Shown piece by piece: positions 35,295 to 48,618 of a stretch of 64,000 nucleotides of DNA. Position 1 is the stretch's first letter; the number at the start of each line of letters is the position of its first letter. The translations under genes and the position numbers were made by a program. The DNA is taken from assembly GCA_019637105.1 (NCBI GenBank), contig JAHBWF010000007.1:1-64000 (forward strand), given 5' to 3'. The notes below the pieces were generated by a model. The model ran no database searches and was not told the origin of the DNA. It saw only the letters and a program-made list of their open reading frames with translations. The DNA is from Labilithrix sp. (lineage in GTDB: Bacteria; Myxococcota_A; Polyangia; Polyangiales; Polyangiaceae).

Positions 35295-35371
35295 GGCGGC
35301 GGGGCGCGGTCGCGGCGGGGGGCGTCGACATCCGCTTGCGTCGGCGGGGCAAACTGTTTTGATCGCCGGCC

Positions 35372-36649
35372 GTGACGGCCACCGACACCCACCGCGCCAT
35401 CACGGCGATCTACCGGCTCGAGTCCCCGAAGCTCATCGCCGGCCTCGCGCGGATGGTGCGCGACGTCGGGCTCGCCGAGGAGCTCGCCCAGGACGCGCTC
35501 GTCGCGGCGCTCGAGCAGTGGCCGGAGTCGGGCGTCCCGAACAACCCGGGCGCCTGGCTCATGAGCACCGCGAAGAACCGGGCCATCAACGTCCTCCGCC
35601 GGGGGAAGATGATGGACCGCAAGCACGAGCAGCTCGGCCACGAGATCGAGGCGCGGCACGAGGCCGCCGCGCCCGACCTCGAGGCGATGATCGACGACGA
35701 CGTCGGCGACGACCTCCTGCGGCTGGTGTTCACGGCCTGCCACCCCATCCTCTCGATCGAGGCGCGCGTCGCGCTCACGCTCCGGCTGCTCGGCGGCCTC
35801 ACGACCGACGAGATCGCGCGCGCCTTCCTCGTGTCGGAGCCGACGATCGCCCAGCGGATCGTGCGGGCCAAGCGCACGCTCGCCGAGGAGCGCGTCCCGT
35901 TCGAGGTTCCGCGCGGCGCCGAGCTCGCCGAGCGCCTCTCGTCGGTGCTCGGCGTCATCTACCTCGTCTTCAACGAGGGCTACGCCGCGACCGCCGGCGA
36001 CGACCTGATGCGCCCCCAGCTCTGCGAGGACGCGATGCGCCTCGGCCGCGTCCTCGCGGGGCTCGCGCCGGACGAGCCGGAGGTCCACGGGCTCGTCGCG
36101 TTGATGGAGATCCACGCGTCGCGCGCGGCCGCGCGGACGGGCCCGTCGGGCGAGCCGGTGCTGTTGCTCGAGCAGAACCGCGCGCGCTGGGATCGCCTCC
36201 TGATCCGCCGCGGCCTGGCGGCGCTCGAGCGCGCGGAGGCGCTCGGCGGGAGGCGCGGTCCGTACGCGCTGCAGGCGGCGATCACGGCGTGCCACGCGCG
36301 CGCGCAGACCGCCGACGCCACGGACTGGGCGCGCATCGCGGCGCTCTACGCGGAGCTCGCCGAGGTCATGCCGTCGCCGGTCGTCGAGCTGAACCGCGCG
36401 ATGGCCGTCGCGATGGCCGAGGGGCCGGCGGCCGGCCTCGCGCTCGTCGACGCGATCGCGTCCGAGCCGTCGCTCCAGCGCTACCACCTCCTGCCGAGCG
36501 CGCGGGCGGACCTGCTCGCGAAGCTCGGGCGCCTCGAGGAGGCGCGCGCCGAGTTCGAGCTCGCGGCGTCCCTGACGCGCAACGCGCGCGAGCGGACGCT
36601 GCTCCTCGAGCGGGCGCGGGAGTGCGCGCGCGAGCCCTCCGCCGGCTGA
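35372..36649 (+). CDS. ECF42-type RNA polymerase sigma factor with C-terminal TPR-like domain
   Basis: 425 residues. Sigma region 2 is LARMVRDVGLAEELAQDALVAAL followed by NNPGAWLMSTAKNRAINVLRR, and region 4 is LTLRLLGGLTTDEIARAFLVSEPTIAQRIVRAK. The last 230 residues are helical, TPR-like (for example EGYAATAGDD, LLEQNRARWD, YALQAAITACHA, VELNRAMAVAMA), the extension that defines the ECF42 group. These factors have no anti-sigma; the extension is thought to control activity. Their usual neighbours are DGPF genes, as here. GTG 35372 starts the protein; no strong Shine-Dalgarno. Confidence 0.92.
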   Translation: MTATDTHRAITAIYRLESPKLIAGLARMVRDVGLAEELAQDALVAALEQWPESGVPNNPGAWLMSTAKNRAINVLRRGKMMDRKHEQLGHEIEARHEAAAPDLEAMIDDDVGDDLLRLVFTACHPILSIEARVALTLRLLGGLTTDEIARAFLVSEPTIAQRIVRAKRTLAEERVPFEVPRGAELAERLSSVLGVIYLVFNEGYAATAGDDLMRPQLCEDAMRLGRVLAGLAPDEPEVHGLVALMEIHASRAAARTGPSGEPVLLLEQNRARWDRLLIRRGLAALERAEALGGRRGPYALQAAITACHARAQTADATDWARIAALYAELAEVMPSPVVELNRAMAVAMAEGPAAGLALVDAIASEPSLQRYHLLPSARADLLAKLGRLEEARAEFELAASLTRNARERTLLLERARECAREPSAG

Positions 36650-36728
36650 GCTCGCGCGGCCGATTTTTGCCGACGCCGCGCGCGCGTCGAGGTAGCAAGG
36701 GCGCCGACCTCCGCGAGGACGAACCGCC

Positions 36729-37099
36729 ATGCTCTACGCCATCCTTTGCTACGACTCGGAAGCCGCCGTCGGCGCCTGGACCAAGGAGGAGGACGCCGCC
36801 GTCATGGCGCGCCTCGAGGTCGTGCAGGCGAAGCTGCGCGACGAGGGCCGCCTCGGCCCGGTCGCGCGCCTCGCCCCGACGACCAAGGCGTCCACGCTGC
36901 GGAAAGGTCGCGGCGCGATGGTCGTCGACGGGCCGTTCGCCGAGACCAAGGAGCAGCTGCTCGGCTTCTACATCATCGACTGCGCGTCTCAGGAGGAGGC
37001 CCTCGAGGTCGCGCGCGAGCTCGGCCGCGAGTGGCAGCGACGGCGCGCGTACGAAGTCCGCCCCGTGGCGTTCTTCGGCCGGGCAGCGCCGGCACGTAG
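36729..37099 (+). CDS. DGPF/YCII-domain protein (third), probable frameshift near the 3' end
   Basis: The first ~115 residues are a good DGPF protein: MLYAILCYDSEAAVGAWT, VVDGPFAETKEQLLGFYIIDC and REWQRRRAYEVRPVAFF. In this frame there is no stop until 37565, which would run 290 bp into the next gene with an Arg-rich tail. A shift of one base around 37075-37085 would end the protein at the TAG at 37097-37099 with ...PGSAGT, a normal family length and ending. I give the end at that stop; the length is therefore not a multiple of three. Either a real frameshift or a sequencing error. A GTCGA at 36686-36690 upstream recalls the other DGPF genes. Confidence 0.7.
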
Positions 37100-37272
37100 C
37101 GAGGCAGCGCGGCTGCCTGCGCGCGCCCGCGCCACGAGGCACTTGTCCTCAAGCGTGGTGAGATGCCTCCCGGGGTCCACGGCCTCGCGACGTCGTTGCG
37201 CGCGCCGCGAGCGCTCTACCGTGGCGCGTGATTCGCATGAGCCCAGCTCCGGAAGGAACCACGGAGCTCGTC

Positions 37273-39000
37273 GTGCGCAAAAGCCCCCTCGTCACGCTCG
37301 GCGTCGCGGTCGTCGCGGCGCTCGTCTCACTCTCGGCGTGCTCCTCCGAATCGAAGCGGAGCGCGACGTGCAGCAACGGCCGTCAGGATCCCGACGAGGC
37401 GGGCATCGACTGCGGGGGCGTCTGCCCGACGGCGTGCACCGCCGACGGGACGCAGCCGATCGACGGCGTCAACGGGCTCCGAGACAACGGCGAGACGGAC
37501 GTCGACTGCGGAGGCCCGAGCGCCCCCAGGTGCGTCGAGGGGAAGGCCTGCCTCGAGGACCGTGACTGCGAGACCAACTACTGCCTCGAGTCGACCAAGG
37601 TCTGCGCCGTGGCCAGCGCCGACGACGGCGTGAAGAACGGCCTCGAGACCGACGTCGACTGCGGAGGTCCGAGCGCGCCCAGGTGCGCCGAGGGGAAGGC
37701 CTGCCTCGAGGACCGCGACTGCCACGCCGCCTGCAACTACGCGAAGAGGTGCGTCGAAGCCCCGAGCTGCCGCCCGCACCTCGGCGGCGACACCTGCGGC
37801 GCGGGCGAGGTGGGCCCCGGCGCGAAGCACGAGAGCTGCTGCCGGACGCTCCCCGTCACCGGCTACACCGACCCGCGTCACCCCGGCAAGGCGGTCTACC
37901 TCGACAAGTACGAGATCACGACGGGCCGCGTCCGCGCGTTCATCGCGGCGATCACGGAGGAGTACGGCGGGATGCCGAAGATCCGAGACTGGGTCGTCGA
38001 GAACCCGCCGCCGATCTGGGACGCGTCGTGGAACAGGTTTCTGCCGGTCGACTTCGACGGCGAGCAGATCATGATCGATCGTCACGTCCTCGGCGATCCG
38101 CGCGGCGGGGCCGACGCGCCGCCCGTCCCGCCCGCCGACGAGCCGCGCAAGACGGGCATCGACTTCCAGTTCAACGGGTCGCTCTTCGTCTACCTCCACG
38201 GCAACAACTGCAGCACGCACGCGCCGACCGGCTACGGGTTCCCGACGTTCTTCTACCCCGCCGAGGTCCTCGCCAAGATGGGGGGGCAGTTCCCGCCGCG
38301 CGCCGACGGACGCGACTTCGCCGGCGCGGTGATCCCCGCGCGCGAGCACCTCGAGGTCAAGGCGATGAACTGCATCACGAACGCCATGCTCGCCGCGTTC
38401 TGCCACTGGGACGGCGGACAGCTCGCGACCGACGAGGTCCTCGACTTCGTCACGGCGACGCCGCGCACCGGCCCGAACGCGCTCGGCGATCGGCAGGGGT
38501 GCGGGACGCAGATCGGCACCGAGGATCCCCCGACGACGGCGGCCTCGATGACGGGCGGGCGCTGCGCCGACCTCGACAAGATCAACGCCACCTACGACGC
38601 CGGCGCTTCGCTCCCCGTCCCGAACAGCCCGCTGAACGCGAACAACTACCAGTTCCCGTTCTTCGCCCAGGACGTCATGCACGACAAGGCGTGGGAGATC
38701 TCGGCGCCGGGCCGCGGCAGCCTCGCGGCCAACGGCGAGCCGGTCGACATGGTTCGGATCCACCCCGACGACGAGCCGTGGATGGACCTCGCCGGGAACC
38801 TCAACGAGGCCGTCCTGACGATGAACGGCGCGACCTTCACCGGCAAGTTCGGGCTCAAGTACCGCGGGATCGGCTACAACAGCGCGCGATCGCAGCTTAA
38901 CTTCCGGGACGACTGGGAGGGCGAGGGCGGCCTCCGGCGCATCGAGCGGGCCGAGGCGAAGGCCGGCTTCACCGGCGGACGCTGCATGCGGTTCCGCTGA
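37273..39000 (+). CDS. Cys-rich lipoprotein with C-terminal sulfatase-modifying-factor-like (FGE) domain
   Basis: 575 residues from GTG 37273, chosen because GGAG lies 6 nt upstream and the signal peptide (VRKSPLVTLGVAV... LSAC) is then compact; GTG 37228 and ATG 37237 are in-frame alternatives. After the lipobox come Cys-rich modules of the type DCGGPSAPRC-EGKACLEDRDC, two of them nearly identical. From about residue 185 (HPGKAVYLDKYEITTGRVRAFI) the protein looks like an FGE/SUMF fold, with MDLAGNLNEAVL near the end and a final GGRCMRFR. These domains sit in formylglycine-generating enzymes, but many are non-catalytic surface proteins; the paired active-site Cys could not be assigned. Confidence 0.75.
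   Translation: MRKSPLVTLGVAVVAALVSLSACSSESKRSATCSNGRQDPDEAGIDCGGVCPTACTADGTQPIDGVNGLRDNGETDVDCGGPSAPRCVEGKACLEDRDCETNYCLESTKVCAVASADDGVKNGLETDVDCGGPSAPRCAEGKACLEDRDCHAACNYAKRCVEAPSCRPHLGGDTCGAGEVGPGAKHESCCRTLPVTGYTDPRHPGKAVYLDKYEITTGRVRAFIAAITEEYGGMPKIRDWVVENPPPIWDASWNRFLPVDFDGEQIMIDRHVLGDPRGGADAPPVPPADEPRKTGIDFQFNGSLFVYLHGNNCSTHAPTGYGFPTFFYPAEVLAKMGGQFPPRADGRDFAGAVIPAREHLEVKAMNCITNAMLAAFCHWDGGQLATDEVLDFVTATPRTGPNALGDRQGCGTQIGTEDPPTTAASMTGGRCADLDKINATYDAGASLPVPNSPLNANNYQFPFFAQDVMHDKAWEISAPGRGSLAANGEPVDMVRIHPDDEPWMDLAGNLNEAVLTMNGATFTGKFGLKYRGIGYNSARSQLNFRDDWEGEGGLRRIERAEAKAGFTGGRCMRFR
37498..37722 (+). repeat. Internal duplication of a Cys-rich module
   Basis: About 72 bp at 37498-37570 and 37651-37722 are almost identical (same 153-bp spacing throughout, only a handful of changes, mostly silent). 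Both encode DVDCGGPSAPRC.EGKACLEDRDC. The near-identity at DNA level suggests a recent duplication or gene conversion within the coding region. Confidence 0.7.
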
Positions 39001-39121
39001 ACGAGCTCGAGGACGCGCGGGCGACCGCCACGTTTTGCGTGGCGCTCGGGAGACGAGTCGTGACCTAATTCCTCGTTCGTGCCGCGAGCGCTCCGCTCGG
39101 CGCGCGCGCCGAGGAGGGATC

Positions 39122-42100
39122 ATGGTTCGACGCTCGTGGACGCTTCCGATGGTCGAGACCCCGCGCGCCGCGCGCGCGACGCCCCGCGCGCCGCGACCTC
39201 GCGCCGAGCTCCCGGCCCCGACGCTCGTCGACGACGCCGCCCACGCCGAGGCCTTCCGGAGGCACCCGCACAAGGAGTGGTACACCGAGTGGTGGTACTT
39301 CAACGTCCGCGATCCGAAGAGCGGCCTCGCGTTGCTCGGGATGTACGAGGCGTCGCCGTTCGGCCTGGGCACCGGCGCCTTCGCCGCGATGGTGTTCCCG
39401 CGCGGCGAAGCGCCGTTCGACGCGACCGATCTCTACCCGTCGTGGGAGGTGAGCGTGAGCGGCGAGCGCCCGGACGTCCGCATCGGCCCGACGAACCACG
39501 CCTACGCCGTCGACGACGACACGTACCGCATCGTCGCCGCGAGCCGCGACGGACGCGTCGCCTGGGACCTCACGCTCGAGCGCGTCGACGGCGCCGGGCC
39601 GTCGTGGCTCCTCCACGACGCGCAGGGCCCGCTCGACTGGGAGAACGGCTGGTGGATGACGTGGCTGCCGCTCGCCCGCGCGCGCGGCACGGTCACGATC
39701 GACGGCGTCGCCCACGAGATCGACGGCGCGGCCGCGTACCACGATCACAACTGGGGCGTCTGGTGCTCGCCCATCCGCAACTGGCAGTGGATGCAGTGCT
39801 CCTCGCCGGCCGAGCGCGTGGCGCTCGACCTCGGCTACTCGGACGGGTTCGATCCGCCGCGCGCGGCGATCCTCGACCTCGACGGACGCCGCGTGACCTT
39901 CGACGCGTCCGGGATCGATCTGCCGACCTACGCCGGGTTCCGCGACTGGCCCGGCACGCCGTGGAAGTTCCCCTCGAGCGCGACGACGACGCTGATCGAT
40001 CCGACGGGGAGCCTCCGCGTCGAGGTGGAGTGGTCGGCCCCCGAGCGCGCGACCCTCCCGCTCTACACCACGATCGTCCTGTTCGAGCAGCACGTCGCGG
40101 TCACGCTGCGGATCTCCGAGCGGGACGAGCGCGGCGCCTGGCGGCCCGCGCGGACCGTCGCGCTCGACGGGATCGCCGAGTGGTCCGACTCGTACCTCGC
40201 CGAGTGGTCGACGGGCGAGGGCTTGATCGGCGGCTACGCGGCGGAGGCCACCGTGTTCGGCGGCGGGGTGACCGGGCTCACCGTCGCCCACGAGCTCGTC
40301 GAGCGCGGCTTCGCGGTCACCGTGGTCGAGCCGGAGCGAGCGCTCGACGCCAGGGGCGACCGCGACATGGCCCTCGGCGGGATGGCTCGGTCGCACTACG
40401 CGCGCGTCCCGCGCCTCGGGCAGGCGCCGGCGCGGTCCCCGGCCGGGCGCCCCACGCCGAGCGCGCGCGACGACCGCTGGCGCGCGCGGGAGGTGACCTT
40501 CCGGTCCGGCTCGTCGACCGTGCCGGACGAGGCCGAGCCCGCGATCGCCCTGGCCGCGCGCGCGTTTCGCGACACGTACTGTGACCAGGGCTACCGGATG
40601 CGCGTCACCGGCTCGGCGGCCGCCCTCGAGGACGAGCCGCGCGCGCTCGCCGCGCGCCGGGCGGAGGCGATCCGCGACCGCCTCGTCGAGGGCGGCGTCG
40701 CCGCCGACCTCGTCGTGCTCGCGACGGACGACGCGCGCCGGCGCCCCGAGGCGATCATCGCCCTCGAGCAGTGGGTGCTCCCGGGCGAGCACGGCTTCCG
40801 CTTCTTCCCCGCGTACTACCGCCACGTCACCGACACGATGGCGCGCATCCCCGTCTACGACCGCGACGGCCAACAGACCGAGCGCCGCGTGATCGACAAC
40901 CTGAACCCGACGCCCGAGCAGGTCGTGCTCCGGAGCGGCGAGCGCCCCGTGCCCGCGCTCTCGGCCGGCTCGACGCCGCTCCAGGCGCTGCGCGCGGCGC
41001 TCCAGACGCTCACGGACAACGACTACGACCCGCGCGATCTCCTCCAGATGGGGCTCCGGATCGCGCGCTACCTCGCGACGTGCCCGGAGCGGCGCGCCCC
41101 GCTCGAGGACATGTCGTGGTGGAGCTACCTCTCCGGCTTCTCGCCGAGGACGCGCTGCTACCTCTACCGCTACAGCAACGCCTTCACGCGCGACTCGACG
41201 GCGTCGGGCCGCGTGCTCGCGGCCTTCGACTGGCGCTACGGCGACGCGCGCACCAACGGCAGCACCTACGTACAGCTCTTCGAGCCGCGGCCGCCCGGCA
41301 GCGGCGAGAGCTTCGACGGCACGCTCGACGCGCCGACCTCCGAGGCGTGGTTCGTCCACTGGCGCCGCTACCTCGGCGATCGCGGCGTCCGCTTCGTCTC
41401 CGGGGCGCTCGAGCGCCTCGACCTCACGACGGTCGACGGCGCGGAGGTCGTGGTCCCGTCGGTGCGCCGCGCCGGGAAGACCCACGCCGAGCCGTGGGTC
41501 GGGAGGACGCGCGGCCCGCGCTACCTCGTCGTCGCGACCGACGCGCCGTCGGCCGAGCGCGTGTCCGCGCCGCTGCCGCGGGTCGGCGTGCCCGCGGGCC
41601 TCGCCGGGTACACGACGACCTTCGACGGCGCGCCGCGCGATCCTTACCGGCAGCCGGGGCTCGGGCCGAACGATCGCCTCCAGACGCTCTCGGGCGTGCA
41701 GTTCTTCTTCGATCAGGACTTCGCCGTCGGCGGCCACGCCTACTCGCTCGACGCGCCGTGGTCGCTCTCGACGCTCAGCATGCAGCGCGCGTGGAGCCGC
41801 GTCCCGTTCGTGAAGCGCGACGGCTTCGCCGGCGTGCTCAGCGTCGACATCGGCGACTTCAAGGTGCCCGCGGGGCCGACCCACACGACCGCCTGGGACT
41901 CGACCTACGAGGGCCTCGGGGAGGGGGTATGGATGCAGCTCTCGAACGATCTGCGCACGGGGCCGCTCGGGCCGAGCCCGGTCCGCCTGCCGCGGCCGAC
42001 GTGGTTCCACGTCGACGACAACCTCGAGTTCGGCGACCGCGACGGGAAGAAGGGCGTCGTCGTGCGCAACGGCACGCCCTACCTCGTGCCGATCACCTCG

Positions 42101-42724
42101 GACTGGCGGCGCCGGCCGGGCCCGGCGCCGTTCGATCCCGACGTCCCCGACGCGCCCGTCGCGCCCTCGCCGCCGGAGCCCGGCGTGTGGACCGCGCCGC
42201 ACGGCGGCTACCCCATCCACTGGGGCTCGCTCGTCTACGCGGGCATCTACCTCAAGACGTTCACGCGCATGACCACGATGGAGTCCGCGAACGAGTCGGG
42301 GCGCCACGCGGTCAACGCGATCCTCGACCACTACAACGCGCACCACGGCTCCACCGTCGCGCCGCCCGCGCCCCCGCCCGATCGCCGCCCCGACCCGAGC
42401 GCGCTCTCGGCCGACGAGGTCCCCCCGACGTTCATCGGCGACTACTGCCGGATCTGGAACATCGAGCGCTACGAGAACCCGAGCTTCGACGCGCTGAAGG
42501 CGATCGACCAGGTGCTCTTCGACCTCGGGCTCCCGCACCTGTTTGACCTCCTCGGCGTCGAGCTCGTCCCGTCCGTGTTGAGCCACCTCTTCCCGTACCG
42601 AGGCGACTGCTCGCCCACGGGAGAGGCGCCGCCGAAGCCGGTCCCCCCGCCCGCGCCGTGGTGCCCGCCCTTCGCCGGCGACGTCGTGGGCAGGATCGCC
42701 CGCTTCCTCCGGCGGAGGCGCTGA
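39122..42724 (+). CDS. Fusion: CrtC/AttH lipocalin-like domain + carotenoid-type flavoprotein interrupted by an OmpA-like domain
   Basis: 1200 residues, no signal peptide. Residues about 45-370 match the CrtC/AttH (hydroxyneurosporene synthase) fold: EWYTEWWYFNV, AAYHDHNWGVW, WQWMQCSSP. At about 376-400 a Rossmann FAD motif begins (FGGGVTGLTVAHEL). At about 457-549 there is an OmpA-family-like insert (VTFRSGSSTVPDEA ... RALAARRAEAIRDRLVEGG). The flavoprotein then resumes at LPGEHGFRFFPAYYRH (about 555) and ends in a long substrate/FAD domain with WGSLVYAGIYLK near 1035. CrtC enzymes hydrate carotenoid double bonds and the flavoprotein type desaturates or methylates them, so a carotenoid-like substrate is inferred. 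GAGGAGGG precedes ATG 39122. Confidence 0.82.
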   Translation: MVRRSWTLPMVETPRAARATPRAPRPRAELPAPTLVDDAAHAEAFRRHPHKEWYTEWWYFNVRDPKSGLALLGMYEASPFGLGTGAFAAMVFPRGEAPFDATDLYPSWEVSVSGERPDVRIGPTNHAYAVDDDTYRIVAASRDGRVAWDLTLERVDGAGPSWLLHDAQGPLDWENGWWMTWLPLARARGTVTIDGVAHEIDGAAAYHDHNWGVWCSPIRNWQWMQCSSPAERVALDLGYSDGFDPPRAAILDLDGRRVTFDASGIDLPTYAGFRDWPGTPWKFPSSATTTLIDPTGSLRVEVEWSAPERATLPLYTTIVLFEQHVAVTLRISERDERGAWRPARTVALDGIAEWSDSYLAEWSTGEGLIGGYAAEATVFGGGVTGLTVAHELVERGFAVTVVEPERALDARGDRDMALGGMARSHYARVPRLGQAPARSPAGRPTPSARDDRWRAREVTFRSGSSTVPDEAEPAIALAARAFRDTYCDQGYRMRVTGSAAALEDEPRALAARRAEAIRDRLVEGGVAADLVVLATDDARRRPEAIIALEQWVLPGEHGFRFFPAYYRHVTDTMARIPVYDRDGQQTERRVIDNLNPTPEQVVLRSGERPVPALSAGSTPLQALRAALQTLTDNDYDPRDLLQMGLRIARYLATCPERRAPLEDMSWWSYLSGFSPRTRCYLYRYSNAFTRDSTASGRVLAAFDWRYGDARTNGSTYVQLFEPRPPGSGESFDGTLDAPTSEAWFVHWRRYLGDRGVRFVSGALERLDLTTVDGAEVVVPSVRRAGKTHAEPWVGRTRGPRYLVVATDAPSAERVSAPLPRVGVPAGLAGYTTTFDGAPRDPYRQPGLGPNDRLQTLSGVQFFFDQDFAVGGHAYSLDAPWSLSTLSMQRAWSRVPFVKRDGFAGVLSVDIGDFKVPAGPTHTTAWDSTYEGLGEGVWMQLSNDLRTGPLGPSPVRLPRPTWFHVDDNLEFGDRDGKKGVVVRNGTPYLVPITSDWRRRPGPAPFDPDVPDAPVAPSPPEPGVWTAPHGGYPIHWGSLVYAGIYLKTFTRMTTMESANESGRHAVNAILDHYNAHHGSTVAPPAPPPDRRPDPSALSADEVPPTFIGDYCRIWNIERYENPSFDALKAIDQVLFDLGLPHLFDLLGVELVPSVLSHLFPYRGDCSPTGEAPPKPVPPPAPWCPPFAGDVVGRIARFLRRRR

Positions 42725-42790
42725 CTCCGGTGGCTCGAGCGCCGGCGCGGCGGCCCTCGCCCGGACGGCGCGGCCGCCGGCGCGCGGCGC

Positions 42791-46612
<3,822 letters not shown>

Positions 46613-46706
46613 TCGACGGACCGTCCCTCGCCCCCCGGCCGGGTCCTATCCTCGTTGGTTCGGTGCGGCCGGTCAACGGCGGTCGTCTCGGGCGGGCCGA
46701 GCGCCC

Positions 46707-47843
46707 TCAGCGCGACGGCGGCGCGATCGCCTGGGCCTCGGGCGCGGCGGCGCGGCGCTTGTCGGCGATGCTCGCGAGGGCCTTGTCGTAGGACGCGGCG
46801 AAGGCGGCGATCCCCTCCTCTTCGAGCTCGTCGGCGATCCGCCCGAAGTCGATCCCGAGCCGCGCGAGCGCCGCCACCTGCGCGTGTGCGCGCTCCCTGT
46901 CGGCGGTGAGGCGGAGCGCCGGATCGCCGCGATCGAGGTAGGCGCGAAAGAGATCGGGGGTGACCGTGTCGACGGTCTCCGGGCCGACGAGCGCCTCGAC
47001 GTAGTAGAGGTCCGGGTAGGCGGGGTCCTTCGGCGACGTCGACGCCCACAGGAGGCGCTGCGGGTGGGCCCCGCGCGCCGCCAGCCGCGCCCAGCGCTCG
47101 CTCCCGTACATCCGCTCGTACTCCTCGTAGGCGAGCTTGGCGTTCGCGAGGGCGATCGCGCCGCGGAGCTCCCTGCCCTCGATCCGGCGATCCCCCTCGA
47201 GCCCGTCGAGGGCCTCGTCGACCTTGGTGTCCACGCGCGAGACGAAGAAGCTCGCCACGGACGCGATGCGCTCGACCGGATCGTTCCGCTCGACGCGCGC
47301 CTCGAGCGCGCGGAGGTACGCCTCGACGACCTCGCGGTAGCGCGGCACCGAGAAGAGCAGCGTGATGTTGATGTTGATGCCGTGCGAGAGGCAGCTCTCG
47401 ATCGCCGGCAGCGCCGCGCGGGTCCCCGGGATCTTCACCATGAGGTTGGGGCGCTGGACGAGCGTCCACAAGCGCAGCGCATGCTCGACCGAGGCCGCGC
47501 AGTCCTCGGCGATCCGCGGCGGGACCTCGATGGAGGCGAAGCCGTCTCTTCCGCCCGACGCCTCGTAGACGGGTCGCAACCGGTCACACGCGAGCGCGAG
47601 GTCACGCACCATGAGACGCTCGAGCACGCTCGCGTTTCGCTCGGAGGGCGAGGCGGAGCGGATCAGCTCGTCGTAGTCGCTCGACCCGGCGATGGCCTTC
47701 TGGAAGATGGTCGGGTTCGACGTCAGGCCGCGCAGCCCTTGCCCGACGAGGCGATCGAGGGCGCCCGACGTCAGGAGCTTGCGATCGATGTAGTCGAGCC
47801 AGACGCTCTGCTCCAGCTCTTCGAGGCGGCGGATCGGGTTCAT
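46707..47843 (-). CDS. tal: Transaldolase
   Basis: 378 residues, matching the actinobacterial-type Tal. It moves a dihydroxyacetone unit between sugar phosphates in the non-oxidative pentose phosphate pathway. Landmarks: [19 protein letters not shown] start, [26 protein letters not shown] with the Schiff-base Lys, and [12 protein letters not shown]. The ATG at 47843 is preferred over ATG 47903 because family proteins begin with this phrase; the extension is Ala/Arg-rich. It lies 94 bp upstream of the kinase gene on the same strand, and its divergent neighbour is the di-haem lipoprotein operon. Confidence 0.92.
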   Translation of the reverse strand: MNPIRRLEELEQSVWLDYIDRKLLTSGALDRLVGQGLRGLTSNPTIFQKAIAGSSDYDELIRSASPSERNASVLERLMVRDLALACDRLRPVYEASGGRDGFASIEVPPRIAEDCAASVEHALRLWTLVQRPNLMVKIPGTRAALPAIESCLSHGININITLLFSVPRYREVVEAYLRALEARVERNDPVERIASVASFFVSRVDTKVDEALDGLEGDRRIEGRELRGAIALANAKLAYEEYERMYGSERWARLAARGAHPQRLLWASTSPKDPAYPDLYYVEALVGPETVDTVTPDLFRAYLDRGDPALRLTADRERAHAQVAALARLGIDFGRIADELEEEGIAAFAASYDKALASIADKRRAAAPEAQAIAPPSR

Positions 47844-47967
47844 GGTGCGCCATCGGTGCACCGCGCGTGCCGCCGCAGCGCGGAGCTCTTCCGTGACGCG
47901 CATCCCCCGCCGGCTCGCGGCGAAGATCCGCGTCGTGTGCGGAGTTGGATCGGTCTATCAAGGGGGC

Positions 47968-48618
47968 ATGCTCCCCAAGCACAGCGGCGGCGGCGTCCGG
48001 CTCACCGGGCTCGCCCTGATCGCGCTCGGCTGCGGCGGCGGAGGTCACGCCCCGGCCCCCGCGCTCCCCGTGGCGGCGAAGAACGCCCTGCTCACGCCGC
48101 GCGACTTCTCGGCCATCGCGGATCGCGACGATCGCGCGCGGGCGATCTTCGTCGAGGCGAGCCGCGTGATGCTCCACCCGCGCTGCAAGAACTGCCACCC
48201 CGCGGGCGACAGCCCGGCCCAGGGCGACCACGGCCGCCCGCACGATCCCCCGGTCGCCCGCGGCCCCGAGGACACCGGCGTGCCCGCGCTGGAGTGCACG
48301 TCGTGCCACCAGGACCGGAACGCCGAGCTCGCGCGCGTCCCCGGCGCCCCGAACTGGCACCTCGCGCCGATCGCGATGGCGTGGGAGGGCAAGACCCCCG
48401 GCGCGCTGTGCGCGCAGCTGAAGGACAGGGAGCGGAACGGCGACAAGAGCCTCCGCGAGATCGTCGAGCACGCCGCCTCGGACGAGCTCGTCGCGTGGGG
48501 CTGGGCGCCGGGGCACGACCGCGAGCCCGCTCCCGGGACGCAGGCCGCCTTCGCGGCCCTCGTCGACGCGTGGGTGAACGAAGGCGCGGCGTGCCCGAAG
48601 GACGAGGTGAAGCGATGA
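47968..48618 (+). CDS. Di-haem c-type cytochrome lipoprotein of a molybdenum hydroxylase operon
   Basis: 216 residues. The signal ends LIALGC (lipobox), so the protein is anchored on the envelope. Two haem-c motifs are present, CKNCH (about residue 75) and CTSCH (about 112), with Met/His candidates downstream as sixth ligands. It overlaps the 2Fe-2S subunit gene by 4 nt (ATGA), so the three proteins are made together and the cytochrome is the likely electron acceptor that links the hydroxylase to the respiratory chain. AAGGGGG precedes the ATG. Confidence 0.85.
   Translation: MLPKHSGGGVRLTGLALIALGCGGGGHAPAPALPVAAKNALLTPRDFSAIADRDDRARAIFVEASRVMLHPRCKNCHPAGDSPAQGDHGRPHDPPVARGPEDTGVPALECTSCHQDRNAELARVPGAPNWHLAPIAMAWEGKTPGALCAQLKDRERNGDKSLREIVEHAASDELVAWGWAPGHDREPAPGTQAAFAALVDAWVNEGAACPKDEVKR

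Noticed and set aside
37099..37565. C-terminal extension of the third DGPF protein into the next gene
   Set aside because: The tail is Arg-rich and overlaps the N-terminal coding part of a convincing lipoprotein; family members end near residue 115-120.
39065..42586. A 1173-codon open frame opposite the CrtC/flavoprotein fusion
   Set aside because: Arg/Asp/Val-rich antisense sequence without motifs; the plus-strand gene has a good ribosome site and recognisable domains.
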